Under the pieces are notes generated by a model. That model had not been told where the DNA came from. It saw nothing but the letters and a program-made list of their open reading frames with translations, and ran no database searches. Shown here piece after piece: positions 38,079 through 51,402 of a DNA stretch of 64,000 nucleotides. The stretch is from Anarhynchus alexandrinus. Lineage: Eukaryota; Chordata; Aves; Charadriiformes; Charadriidae. The position numbers and the translations under genes are program-made. The DNA lies in contig VUYV01000055.1 of assembly GCA_008711295.1 (NCBI GenBank), forward strand, positions 385,307-449,306. Direction: 5' to 3'. Every line of letters starts with the position of its first letter. Position 1 is the first letter of the stretch.

Positions 38079-38733
38079 GGTTGACAGCCGGCTGAACATG
38101 AGCCAGCAGTGTGCACAGGTGGCCAAGAAGGCCAACAGCATCCTGGCTTGTATCAGGAATAGCATGGCCAGCAGGGCTAGGGAAGTAATCAAATCCCCCT
38201 GTACTCAGCACTGTTGAGGCCCCACCTCGAATACTGTGTTTAGTTTTGGGTCCCTTACTGCAAGAAAGACATTGAGATTCTGGAGCATGTCCAGGGAAGG
38301 GCAACAAAGTTGGTGAGGGGTCTAAAACATTAGTCTTATGAGCAGCGGCTGAGGGAACTGGCATTGTTTAGCCTGGAGAAAAGGAGGCTGAGGGGAGACC
38401 TTATTGCTCTCTACAACTACCTGAAAGGAGGTTGTAGCGAGGTGAGGGTTGATCTCTTCTCCCAGGCATCAAGTGAAAGGACAAGAGGAAACTGCCTCAA
38501 GTTACTCCAGGGAAGGTTTAGATTAGAATTTAGGAAAAATTTCTTCACCAAAAGGGTTGTCAAGCATTGGTACAGCCTACCCAGGGAAGTGGTGGAATCA
38601 CCATCCCTGGAGGTGTTTAAAAGACAGGTAGACATGGTGCTTAGGGACATGGTTTTGACAGTGTTACATTGATGGTTGGACTCGGTGGTCTTAAAAGTCC
38701 CTTCCAACCTAGACAATTCTATGATCCTATGAT
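38079..38733 (+). mobile_element. CR1 LINE, about 655 bp of ORF2 end and 3' UTR
   Basis: This is the longest CR1 tail in the window. It starts ggttgacagccggctgaaca (the [14 protein letters not shown] region), passes a diverged PHLEYCV-like section with stops, and keeps a 102-codon open stretch at 38364-38672 ([32 protein letters not shown]). It ends ttggactcggtggtctt...aattctatgatcctatgatt. A different subfamily from the 19-kb copy is likely, given the ttggactcggtgg 3' UTR. It is inactive because it lacks the endonuclease and reverse transcriptase. Confidence 0.95.
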
Positions 38734-41296
38734 TTATTTATCTGTCCCTCCACCAGAATGTCATACTAGTTTTCTATTTGATAAATATTTACTCTATTTT
38801 TTGCTCTTTGCTCTTTGACTCATTATTTAAATTCAAATATCAATGCACTTATTGAGAATCTATTTTTGGTATTTAAAATTCCTCCAAAAATTGATTGCAT
38901 TATTTATTATATCTCATAGTCTGTATCTTAAAATAGAAACAATAGCATTTTCCCACATTTCAACTACAACACCTAGCATGTGTATCTGGAGGGTCTGAGT
39001 GCTAAATGTTCAGTACCAAAACACAAGAGACCACTCATGTCAGCTGACAGTAGCAGAAGTCTCTATCTGGGCCAGAGTGGCCACCAGAGAAGTGCAAGAG
39101 TCACTGGGAGACATGGCTGTCGGGAGAGAGGCCAGTGTAGTTGGACCGACATCCAGAGCTTCATCAACAGAGCTGTTCTTCAGCAAAGAAGCCATCAAAT
39201 ATTCCTGACACTGCATATACTTCTGCAATTTAAATCACAGTGCAAAAAACCATCCTCAGAGATTTTCTGCATTTGGTCCTTCTGGGAGGAGAACACAAGA
39301 CTGAAAATCAAACCCAGATAAATGATTTTGCACAATTAAAGGAGTCAACCAGGTACAACAGTCCATATGAAACTGTTGGCCAGTATACAGTTTATCCACA
39401 CCACTGTGTATGGTTTATCAAGTTAGCTTTCCATAAGAAAGCTTATATTATTTTATGTTTCCCCTGGGCTACGAGCTTTCACATGCACACTTACATCAGG
39501 TGAGCTGACTCACGTAACCTCGTTAACCTGTAATGTTAATATGCCCTAGCCCTCAGTCAAGCCCAGCAGAAATTCCTGGGAAGAGAGCATGGTCTACCTC
39601 TGGCCTTCAGCATCTCATGCCACCAAATTACAGAGGCCTGCTGCTAATAATGGAAACCTCAAAGCTACTCAAGAGGAACAGAAACATCTTTCATAGAAGA
39701 AAATGTTAGGCAAGTTAAATACATGGCTATTAGGAGGCCTAGAATAGTGGAAAAGGAGTAAAAGAGACTATTATGGGAAGATAGGAATGTATGCGTCCTG
39801 TTGCTTTTTATGTTGCACTGTTGCCAATTATGGCAAGCCTCACACGACTACAATTATTTTGAAATCTCCCATTCCTAATACCAAGATAATGCCTGAGAAC
39901 ATTCTCAGAAAAGAAGTAAAAAAACTTCAAGTTCATAACAAGTGGAAAACACCAGAAAACAACTCTTTTCCCAAATGTTTAAAATCAAATATTTTTAAGT
40001 CAGTCTTGGGAGGGAAGAATAGTTTGAATGATGATTTATGAAAGTTGGGTTTTTTTTCTTTTTTTTAGGTTTATGTGCATTTTTAATCAACAGTCTTTCA
40101 CATAAGTATGTTGGACCCTCTACTTTATTCTCTATCAACATTTAAACTTATTTCCTCTTGCAGTGGAAAAAAAAAATCAAATATGTGAAATTCAGCTTTC
40201 AGTGGCAATTGCTTCTCAAAACTTACACTTTTTTATCTGAATGACTCTCTTGCAATGGCAAATATGTCCCAATACTTTTCTGACTAAGAAATAATTACAG
40301 AACCTCGAATATTTGAATAGGTCAATAAGAGATACTAATTTTTCGGAAAAAAAAAAAAGGCATTTGCTTAACTTCAGTATGATAATTGTAACAGTTTTTG
40401 CAGTCTAAGAGAGATTGTTACATGGATTATGGGGAACTCTTTCTTTCACGTACACTCAGCTTTTTCTTTGTGCTAATTATATATAAACATACTGCCAAAA
40501 TTATGGTAGTTACAGGAAATAAAGGAAATGGTATTTTACTGTGCAATATTCTACCTGAAAATCTGTCAAGAAAAAAGAGTTTAGTGAACCACTTTGCCTG
40601 TATCACTACATACATGATATTACTCTACACATTTTATATTTCATATAGTACTTTTGGGAACTCACTAACAATAAAAAAGCACATTATCCTTCAAAAAAAA
40701 AAAAAAGAAGTTATGAAGCACTGAACAAGTACAACTAACTAGTGAGTTAAAAGTAGCAGCAACGACTTCCTTCTTCAATCTTATTTTTAAATAAGGACAA
40801 GAAGTGGGCAGCAGGGAAGGATTCTGCAATATCTTTAAAAGGGTAGAGCTCCAAAAACTTCGTGACTCACAACTCACTAAATTACAGTATAGAAAAAAAA
40901 AGTAACCTTATGATTCAGACTGTAATTAGCAGCTTAGAAAATGCAGAAGAGAAAATTAGTCAAACACCACAGCCACTCAGGGCCTTGAAAATAAGGACAA
41001 GAACTTTAAAATCACTGCACAAAATTTACAGAAAGCCTGCAGTGAAGAGATTTTTAAAAAGGAGACATATATAGAAAAGGAATCATACATCAGTTAGAGA
41101 TAAGAGATTTTACATTGCAAAAAAAAAATCCTATTCCTAGAAACAATACAAGCAGGAACTTCAGAAAATAAAGTGATCCTTTCACCGATCAACAGTTTCC
41201 ATTTGTTTAGTCAGACAATAAAACCAGATATCAATTATGTTTTTCCAGAATAAGTATTTAAATGCAAACAAATACCATTAGGTTGCACAGAAAATA
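38734..41296. other. Unique AT-rich interval
   Basis: No feature is recognised. The interval at 38980-39320 is somewhat GC-richer with overlapping frames on both strands but shows no domain. A-runs occur at 40349-40361 and 40694-40706. Confidence 0.5.
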
Positions 41297-41836
41297 TGAT
41301 ACAAGAGCTTTATTTTTTAACTAAAATCAATATTTTTTAATAAGGAATGTACTCGTCATTAAAAGTCTGCCTCAGTAACAAAATAAGGACTGAATGGGAA
41401 AGTAGATCATTCAGTCTTGCAATTCAAGAGATGGGATTGCTCAGCTCTGCACCTGAGGCTGAGAAGATACCCAGAAAGTTCATTTGAATACTGGTTTTAA
41501 ACCCTCAGCACAGAGAGGGGAGAGGAAACCAAGGCCAGATCTGGATGCCTTCCTCATTTAAAAGTGGCTACACAAATCCTCTTTCATTGCACGGTAGCAG
41601 CTCCCTCAAGGCCTTTCACAGCCAGGACCCAGAATAGCCACACAGATAGAAAGAGGCTGTGTGCAAGCAAACTAATAAAAAAGTGTCCTGCAAGCTATCT
41701 CCCACTGCTTTCTAGGGCAAACCTAGATCCTTCTTTATAACTAATCTAAACAGCACACTTCTGTGCCTGCAAAACTTTGCTCAGTCTTTCTACACGGTTA
41801 ATTCATCTGTCATAGAATCATAGAATTAGTGAGGTT
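41297..41836. repeat. Copy 1 of a perfect 540-bp direct duplication
   Basis: From tgatacaagagcttta to gaattagtgaggtt it is repeated without any difference that I can see at 41838-42377, separated by a single N. It ends inside a CR1 3' end (catagaatcatagaat), a repeat that commonly breaks contigs. An unmerged contig overlap is the likely explanation. Confidence 0.9.
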
Positions 41837-41837
41837 N
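41837..41837. other. Single N between the two duplicate copies
   Basis: It lies exactly at the junction of the duplicated 540-bp blocks. One-base gaps are a common scaffolder placeholder for a zero or negative gap estimate. Confidence 0.95.
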
Positions 41838-42377
41838 TGATACAAGAGCTTTATTTTTTAACTAAAATCAATATTTTTTAATAAGGAATGTACTCGTCAT
41901 TAAAAGTCTGCCTCAGTAACAAAATAAGGACTGAATGGGAAAGTAGATCATTCAGTCTTGCAATTCAAGAGATGGGATTGCTCAGCTCTGCACCTGAGGC
42001 TGAGAAGATACCCAGAAAGTTCATTTGAATACTGGTTTTAAACCCTCAGCACAGAGAGGGGAGAGGAAACCAAGGCCAGATCTGGATGCCTTCCTCATTT
42101 AAAAGTGGCTACACAAATCCTCTTTCATTGCACGGTAGCAGCTCCCTCAAGGCCTTTCACAGCCAGGACCCAGAATAGCCACACAGATAGAAAGAGGCTG
42201 TGTGCAAGCAAACTAATAAAAAAGTGTCCTGCAAGCTATCTCCCACTGCTTTCTAGGGCAAACCTAGATCCTTCTTTATAACTAATCTAAACAGCACACT
42301 TCTGTGCCTGCAAAACTTTGCTCAGTCTTTCTACACGGTTAATTCATCTGTCATAGAATCATAGAATTAGTGAGGTT
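41838..42377. repeat. Copy 2 of the perfect 540-bp direct duplication
   Basis: It is identical to 41297-41836 with a constant offset of 541. The sequence then continues into the rest of the CR1 3' end, so this copy carries the genuine right flank and copy 1 the genuine left flank. Confidence 0.9.
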
Positions 42378-42412
42378 GGAAGGGACCTTTAAGATCATCA
42401 AGTCCAACCGTT
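42352..42412 (-). mobile_element. Very short CR1 3' tail
   Basis: The catagaatcatagaat repeat is followed by gaggttggaagggacctt and catcaagtccaacc, the extreme CR1 3' end in reverse. About 60 bp remain. The first 26 bases also appear at 41811-41836 because of the duplication. Confidence 0.85.
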
Positions 42413-45400
42413 AAAAACCGTTATCTGTCCCTGAGGTCAGCTGTAGATCTCCCAAAGCTTTACTCTCTAAAAAGTTGTTTTTAACAAGCGTGAAATCACT
42501 AATCACATCAAATGTACAAGGGATGATGTTAACTATATAGGCATCTAATACACTTAGAAACTCAAACTGGTATTTCAAGGAAGATGTAGGTGTTTATAGA
42601 ATAGGAAAAAAGCTTCCAACCCAGTCCTGACTTCTCTACACTTATTGACTTATTCTTTCGTCTATCTCATGCATCATCTTGGGTCCTAGAATATGCACGT
42701 ACACAGCAGGCATTTTTCCCAGGTTGGCTATAGGCTGCTTACCCTCTGCAACCAAGACCAACCATCAGTGACTACAAAAATAAACAAGCAGCACAATACA
42801 CTTTGTGTGTGTGTGTGTGTGTAGTGAAATATCTCCAAGATAGTGTGTGATGTGCGCTGACCTAGTAGCAGCTCACAATAGGCTCGTGGTGCAGGCGGAA
42901 TTGCATAATGCTTTTTTTTAATTTTTTTTTTTTCCCTAACGTGACCGGTGGAACTTAACATAACACCATTATATGAAAAGGAAATAAGAAATAGGATTTT
43001 TGGGGGTACAGCATTAGACCTAAAAAATATTCCAAAAAAAGGACACTCAGATATACACAAAATGCTCACATTTTCACTAGGGATTTCAGAAAGGGATATA
43101 ATACAAGATAATTCTAATTAGCTTCAAGGAAATGACAATAAGGGACCAGAGGAGTGAGTGGAATGGTTAAATCTACATGAACTTCAAAAGCTTCTCAGCA
43201 GAAAAACACAGGAAAAGACTAATGAAGAAAATTAGCAACTGTGATATAGATAGCAAAATTCAAATTGGATTCCAGAATACCATTGTTAGGTTAATGATTT
43301 GTTGTATAGCACATGCAGGGAACAAGGCTTTTTGAATATACAAGGCCTAACATTTAGCTCAAAGCTATTGCAATTAGATCACACGTATGCTACTTTCACC
43401 CTTCTGCTCTAGTGCAACAGTGGTGTGAATTCAGCTGATTCTGGTCCTGTACCTGCTTTTTAGCCATATGCTCGTAACTGTTGAATCCAAACTAGAGCTC
43501 GGCGTTTAGAAAACTTAAAAGGTTCTGAGGAACATGAAGAGCTCAGAGTTTAAACAGTGATGTGATGGCAATTCTGCAAACCTGTTGGAGTTTGATGGTT
43601 ATGAAGTATGCGGATCAAGGGAAAGTGGAAGCTGGAGGACAGTCAATCAGGAAAGGAGTCCGTAGAAAGGAGGGGAAGATATAAAGTGAAGAAAAAATTA
43701 TACTGCAGCAAGTTCTGCCTGAAGCAAAATATCTTATTAAAATTACCTTAAGACTGCTACCCAATAAAAATAGGCAAAAAGGAGAAAGTATAAAATGGGC
43801 AAAAAAAAGTTTTTTTAGAAAAACTTACTTCAAAAATTAAGAAAAACATAGCTGTTTCATTGCAAAAGCAGGGGGCTGCTCTACAGCTATTTACTTTGGG
43901 ACATACAGCCCTTACGGTAGGTCATGCCATTCAATACGAGTCCATAGTCACGCACCAAAATATCACTGTTGTTTCTCTCTTATCAAAATGCAAACCTGAC
44001 CTTTCTTTTAAGTTTACAATTCATATGATATTCAGTTCATGGTAGGTTAGTCCAAGTAGTACCCAAAGAAAATTGTTCAGTTGCCTGAATCTGAATTTAC
44101 TCACAAAAGCACCTAGTTTCAAAGTGCTAAATCCTGAAGTAGCAGTATCGTATCGTGTTTGAAAGTGATCTTATTTTTTTTTTAGTGGTCTGCAAACAGT
44201 ATTAAATGATGTGCATTTTGCATGTGCTGTAGCAATCATATGTCCAGCTTTCCAGGAGGTGTTGCACACAGAGGCAACAGGAGCCAAGCAAAGGGCGTCA
44301 CAGTGGTAAAAGACATGGCAAGGTGCAAGGAAAACAGACCCAAAATCATGCAGGGTGATCCCTATCTTCAGGTCCTGGATAGCTGACAGCAGTTATAAGC
44401 CAAATTAATTATTGGTACCTAAAATCAATCCAACATATTTAATATATCATGGTAAAAGAATAAATCATCCCAGATTCTCTTTCACAACCAAATCATATTT
44501 ATCCAAACACTTGTAATGGAAATTTCCACCCTTCAGCAGTGGCACAGAGCAGCATACTGTGACAGCTTATCCTGGAGAACATCTCATTTTAGCACCACAG
44601 AAGAGAAAGCAGTTCATCAGATCTACATAGGAGGATGCACATAATACAGTCCACAGAATTTAAAACCTCTAAAACCAAAATAAATGTGCAATGACAATTT
44701 ATAACTGTCCCAGAAGAGCAATCTAGGAACAACAAAAGGAATTGAATCCTTCTTTCTGAGAGAGAGAAAGTTAATCTTTAATATATATAGAATACATTTT
44801 TCCCTCTTCCAAATTAACATTCTCATATAAAAACAGAAAAAGCGAAAACCTCAAATGTGTTCTAAAGTTTGATGATACAATATCAAATATCAGATATAGA
44901 GAATATGTGTATGAACCATGAAATATCCCATAAAACCATAGCATAATTGTATGGGAGCTCTGTAGAGATGTCAATCAGCTGAATTCTGCGGAAGTTAACA
45001 GAGAAACTCTCTCAAATGTGCTATTAGAAGTCTTCAAGCATTAAAAAGCCTCTAAGCCACTCAACCAAAAACCTGCCATGCTTGAATAACGATAGCAAGC
45101 ACAATAATAGCTGTACAGTCTCTGAGGCTGTTTGGCAAACTACAAGATACTTCGGTATTCTTTTCTCTAAATGATAAATCTCAAGTAATGTGTTGTAGGC
45201 TAGTTGCAGCACAAACAAAACAAAGAAATTGCAATTTAAGGACCTATGTTTTCCACACAAGTCCATTAAAAAAGAACAGATGGGGAAAGAGATGATGGGA
45301 TCTTTACCTGGGGAAAAAGCAGTTTTCTGGGGAGGAGCAGCAGTATTAAACATTGAATAAGATACATGCAGCTTTTGATTGCATCGTTTTGCATTTTCAG

Positions 45401-48400
45401 ACCACCCCACACCACGAACTAATTAATCTTCACAGTTACCTCCTCAAATTCTTTGGGGGGTTTAATCATTACTTTATAAACACAGAAAAGAGATATAATG
45501 ACGACAATATCAGCAGCAACGCTACAAGTGGGTCTCAAAAGAAAAATTTTCAAGACATCATGAAGGGCTCAGAAACACAAATCTCACTGAAAGTCAGTCC
45601 CTTTCACTGACAACCCACTACACTGCGGGGTGTCTAGCTCATAGGTATTCTATTGACCTATTTTGGGCATGTCTTTTTGGACACTAAAAGATTTACAAAA
45701 AAAACAAGTCACTTTACCCTTCTGACTGCATGGTGTATTTCATTTTCAGATACTACATTATTTATAATACCGGCCTTAATAAATCATGTATGTCACAAAA
45801 TACAATGCAAGTGAACAGCCATCTCTTACAGCTTCGGTCAAATGCCCTGGGTCATTAACATTGTGAACAAATTGAGAAATTACTAAAATCCGCCTACCAT
45901 GAAAGATAAAGCCTCACATCTAATAAACACTGGTGGTGTACATGACTGCAGAGTGCTACAGAAAGATATACAAGCAGTCTGGATTCTATAGTTCTTCAGT
46001 TTATAGTTCCTCTTGCCATTATGTCAGCTGCTCTGCAATCACAGAGGTGAATCACAGCTGTCAATGCAGAAGTCTGAGGAATCTGCGTACAGCATCTGTC
46101 TGCAGCATTGCTTAGAAGTTGTTTATATATTTATACACATGATACCAAGATTAAAATTGGACTGTTGTCCTTTTTCAACTATTTCCCGTTGCATGAAATT
46201 TTAGTGTAACTACTTTCTCTCCCAGTCTATCAGTGTAGAGTGTGCAGTAGAAAAGTATAGCAATCAAATGTAGAAACCAGAAAAGCAGTTTGCATTACTC
46301 CTGACAGTAATGTACTTTATTCTGTAAATGAGAAAATTAACTTTCCATCATTAAATCTGCTCCTTGAAAGACCTTTTTATAATTTTTGTGAGAAATTTTT
46401 GGTAGTCTGGAATTATGTTTTTCGGAGAAGCTGGCTACAGATTCATAGTCTTCCATGAATGAACAGCTCACTGTAAATGTTTAATGTGAGACAACTTTGT
46501 TGTTAGTCAGTTTTACATGTTAGGATCTGAATTCTGATATTTCGCACACTTTGACTATTTTTTTGTCTCTTTCAAACTGTAGGCTACATCTAATAGACAT
46601 CTAATTGGAAATAATCACATGCTGGATTATGGGTAGGCTGCAAAGCAGCCTGCTTTCTAGTTTCTAGTCAACTTTTATCACAAGTTTCCAGATCTACAAC
46701 AGAGCTTGTAAATCAAATCAGCAAAACAGATATCTGGCCCAGTTTAACTGAGAGTAGACTGAGATATCTGTCACTGAGTATTTTACACTATGCCGATTAG
46801 TTTCTTATATTTAAATCTTTTCTTTTTATATAAGTATTTCAATATTTTGGTTGTGTGAAGAAGGTTTGACATATTAGGCTAGTGGCATGGTGACCCACAC
46901 GAGATAGAAAAGACCCAGATATAAAACATTGCTCAGAATTTTATACACAGTGTACAAGTTCAACAAGAAATTAATAGCTGGTTAGCACAACATTTAATGG
47001 GAGAGTAACCGATCTCATCCTTACACATGGTCTTATTCAGATGGTACAGGGAATTCAGTCTGGGTCTCCCACGTCCTATAAAGATTTGGAAATTACTTTA
47101 TTCCCCCTCAATATTATTAACAGAAAGTGTTTCCTACTTAACTCTATTTGTAGAACAAAAATACCCTGAGTTATAAATTAATGTGTTAACGATTTTAATT
47201 ATTATTCCCAAGGAAACAGTTAGGCCTAATTTGGCTCATTAAATATATCAGTTTCAGATTAGTTCAAACCCAACACAATAAAGAATTCAATCAGCTCTAA
47301 TAAAGTTACCACAGAAAACCATGGCACTATGATACTATGGACTTAATCCTACATTATTTTCTGGTCTGCAAGAGAGTATGTCCAAGGCTTCATAAGTAAA
47401 ATAACCAAATTTCTGTTGACTTCAATGGTTTTCAGGCTACCAACCACAAAATTCTTGTGTTTGATGGCAACACTAACTTTGTATCTATCTAATCCTGTTT
47501 TCCTAAAACCAATTTCATCAATGACGTATTTCAGTAGAATTTCATTAATAAGTTTTTAAACTTTTAAAAAACAATGTTTAATACTGCCATTTCACTCACT
47601 CAGATGTTATCCTATACAGTTCTTGCAAGCTTTAATCTAGAATACGGCATACCCTTATTTCCACTAACTCTTAGCAACATAACTTTATTTAAGAGTGAAA
47701 ACTAGGAAAGGAAGAAAAGAGCAACAAGTCCTGAAATATTTTTTAGAGGGTTTTAGAAAGGGGAGAAAAAAGTGAAGTTTCCATATCACATTAAAATTCA
47801 GGTCTCCTAGGAAATTTTATGAATCTAAGCTCACTCTTTTCGCATGCATGCCAATAGTTCAGCATTTTTCTCCCAGGTGCTATCATTCATCAGAGCTTTT
47901 GCACACACAAAAGTAAGGGATGTGTGCCAGTAATGAACTGTATTTTAGACTGACATGGAAGTTTATGGACTAAGGAAAGCCTGGCAGGAAACCTCCTACT
48001 GTATGTGTATTATATAGTACACCATGAAAATCAGAAGTGTTTTCTATTTCTTCACATCCGTGTAATATAAATAATAGATAATTAATAGGTAGCCAATTTC
48101 AAAAGAATTTCTGCAGAGACAGCAGTAATTAGATTAGATGTAGCCTGTGGGAATTTCAGGATATATACAGAATATCATGTATTAGAAAAATATGTTCAGA
48201 AATGAACACAGAAGGCTTAAAAACAAATTTTGGTCTAACCAAAGAATTCCTCTGCATGTTTGACAGTCATGTTCTCACTTTGAATGACATTCAAAGCACA
48301 TCTATATTGGTATCGTTTGCTTTGCTCTTTACTGCTGTTTACCTAAAAAAAAAAAAAAATTGTTTTCACCATTTCTTTTTCTCTTCTACTTTTCCTGTTT

Positions 48401-51221
48401 GAAAACCTTTACACAGAATTTCACTACTTCATGGTCATTTGTCTTTGATATTAAAAATAATCTATCGATTTTTTTATACTTTTTACATATACAATTGTTT
48501 TGTATTTTAAAATCTATTCTTTGTAATATATCCCCAAGAATCATAACTGAGCCTGATTTATGAACCACATAAAATTTCTCATACACTTCAAACTGGAAAA
48601 CAATAAAAGTTCATGGTTATTGTGGCCCTCCAGCAACTCTCACAGGGGATCATACAGAGCTGCATGACAGCTATGAAATTATGCTGTATCATTAATGAAT
48701 AACTTACCATAAAAATCAAGATCCCTCAGCTTCTAAAAACTGCTTTAGTAATTATGTTATACTTAATCTTAAAACAGTGTCTTCCTGTACCTTCTTTCCT
48801 GTACCTCCATTTGGTGGAATATCTTCTACTTAGCATCAATTTATTATGAATGAGACTACAGAGCTTTAAAATTGTTAATGCAAATCAAGCCATTTGATAG
48901 CTTCAGAGTGAACAAATACTAATTTTTTTTCTAATTGCCTAATACATTCTCTTGAATAACTTGCAAACATTTAATACACATTTCTATCATTAGCATAATA
49001 TAATCATAATGTTCCCATTTAATTACAATTTATTTGAATGACTAATCACCAGTTTCAAGTTTTAAAATAATGGGAACATTTTACAAACTGCAATGTACTA
49101 TCTGGCTATCAATTAATTAGTACAAAGACAAGTTGCAAGATACACAGCTAATACTTTTATTAGGTCATTGTTTTTAGAAGATATTTCCTACCACTTTTGC
49201 AACATCTGTGATAGACTAGCAGAAAGTAGGTTTGCTGCATGTCTATGGAAGATGCAGACAACTGTATCCCAAGAACGATTTATCCAAACTACTGCTTTTT
49301 TTCCAGCCTATGCCACTAATAACCTCAGTTACTGGCATCGAACCAGTAAAGATGAGTCATCTTAAATCTGAAGGATATCAACTGCGTTTTTATAGGCATG
49401 TTAAAAATAAAGGACTCTGTAGTCAAATACAGGACTATTTCAATTAAATCTTCTTAAACTTCATTAAACAAGAGAAGAGCAGAACGTAGAACATCATCTA
49501 GGAGAAATCAAGGAAAAATGTCATGATCAACACTTCCATACTTTACATTCAATCTGTCACTCCTGTCTCACCTCTGAGGTGGGCATCTTTGCTTGTTGTT
49601 CAATAAAGCCTGACTATTTTGTCACATACTCCCCATGCCTCTGTTTCCACATACAAATAAGAAAGCACAGAGCATTGCAGATCAGCAATTTTTTCCCTAC
49701 ACCCCCTTTCTGTCAGGTCCCTCACTCTTCTATATGCGCATCCTCTTCATCATCACATCTGTGATGGGACAGGCACCAAGGAACTGCCAGCAAGTTTCTT
49801 GCTAAGAGATGATGCTCTTGGTAGCCTTGTTTTGAAACCCAGACACAGTCTGTTCATAGCAAAACTTCACCACGGTGACTAAGGAAAGAAAGGATCACAT
49901 TTCACTTATTTATCCAAAGACCTAGGCGTCTGAGAGAGAATGAGTTAGCATAACGTCGTACAGTGGTGACAAAACTCGCTCTCTGTAACAGATTCATGCC
50001 CAAACCTAAAATCTTACTCAAGCTATTTGCTATAAGTGACTGCCCTTGAACTGAATACAAGCCAGCCTGATTGTTATTCAAGCAGCTTCCAAAACCTACG
50101 GTAGAACAAAGGCACACTTCTACTATGTTTTAAAACTATTAAAAAAAAAACCAAATGTTAGTTGGTAATAAAAGCTCTCCCTGCTGGTAAATGTGACTTC
50201 AATGCTCACCCTTTCAGGTCCTTTTGCTACAAAAATGCCTTTCCTACAAAAAATTATTATGAAATTATTGATGAGTGAACAGATGGAAAATTAAAGCAAT
50301 TTAAATATCTGAGATATTTAGGCCCTTAGTGACTTTCTGTTGTTTTATTGTGAATTGCTTATACCCATAACAGAGGCTGTAGTATTAAAAAACAGCTTGT
50401 CGTAGTTCATTCTCTACTAGTAATCCAGAATATGTCCAAGTTTTAGCCATTAGTATAAGATCTTTTAATAAATATGCCAGTTCCATATGGCTTCTGTAGG
50501 GGAAAACTGTCTCCCCTTGAACATCATCAAAAAGCTTTAATTGACTACGGAAAGTTACTATAAATTTATTCCTCTAGGGTCTTCCTGTTGGAAGTAAGAT
50601 TTCTCACAACATCTTTTATTCTGGACAGGAAAATTCTTCATGGACAATTTCTTTGCTAGGATAACCTTGCTTGTTATACCTGTGTGACAGGTAAGGACAA
50701 ACAGAACGCTGTTCTGTTTTGCTATTGATCTTTGCTGTAATTCATCAACATAATTTGGTGGGGTTTTTTCCCCATGCATATTCATCTCCAATAAAAATTT
50801 TCTCTGGACTTCTCACCCACTCTCTCCCCTCCCCCACCCTCTCTTTTGCTGCATTATTGTTTTAAAGACAAATTACTAATAGTTCAGTCAATTAAAATAA
50901 TAGCAATGGAATAAACAGCTCCTTTAAATGAATTGAAAGTATAGCAAATATTTGTTAGAATATAAGAGGCCATTCTCTGCTTTCAGAGATATAAAACAAG
51001 AAGAAGAGGTAAGCTAAAATATGATGACGAATGGCTGATATGTTAGATATAGCAAAAAAGCCACACGATTCCTCCAGGTTCTCCAGTCTATTAGCTTTCA
51101 TTTACATAGATTCTGGCAGAGCAAATCTTCCCATTTCAATCTGATTGCATCCAGTACAACTGTTGTCTTTCTGATCTCTTAGCCGAACTAGAACAATAAA
51201 ACACTGGACTCATACTGTATT
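42413..51221. other. Long unique AT-rich interval
   Basis: Nearly 9 kb without a recognised gene or transposon. It contains a TG microsatellite at 42803-42822. Segments at about 47160-47310 and 48830-49110 are rich in TAAT-type homeodomain core motifs and free of repeats. Open frames reach 128 codons (45024-45410, minus) but lack domains. Confidence 0.5.
42803..42822. repeat. (TG)10 microsatellite
   Basis: An uninterrupted TG run of about twenty bases, likely polymorphic. It produces the HTHTHT stretch in a spurious minus-strand frame. Confidence 0.9.
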
Positions 51222-51402
51222 TTAAGCTGGAGGGACACCCGGATGTTTAATCTCCCGCTCAAAGTAGGGCTAACTTCAAAATTGGATCAGGTTGCTGGAG
51301 GCCTTGTCCTGTCAACTTTCGAAGATCTCTAAACACAGAGATGCTACAACCTTTCTGCAGAAATTGTTCTAGTGCTTAACCAGTCTCATTGAAAAATAAA
51401 GG
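51222..51402 (-). mobile_element. Old, degraded CR1 3'-region fragment
   Basis: In reverse orientation it keeps the order ctggagggacacc, then cccgctcaaagtagggctaa, then aggttgctggaggccttgtc, then ttctagtgcttaaccagtct, matching the usual CR1 3' blocks (gctcaaagcaggg, caggttgct, gttccagtg). There are many substitutions, no octamer tail and no frame. Confidence 0.7.

Noticed and set aside
45024..45410. 128-codon minus-strand open frame
   Set aside because: Hydrophobic stretches but no domain, no splice or promoter context and no codon bias apparent. This length is expected by chance in a window of this size.
50632..50693. Plus-strand segment with strong acceptor (ttttattctggacag) and donor (CAG|gtaagg)
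   Set aside because: All three frames contain stops. It could at most be a noncoding exon, and isolated splice motifs are common by chance.
50983..51010. 22-base microexon-like segment between cattctctgctttcag and gtaagc
   Set aside because: Too short to judge, with no partner exon in a compatible context.
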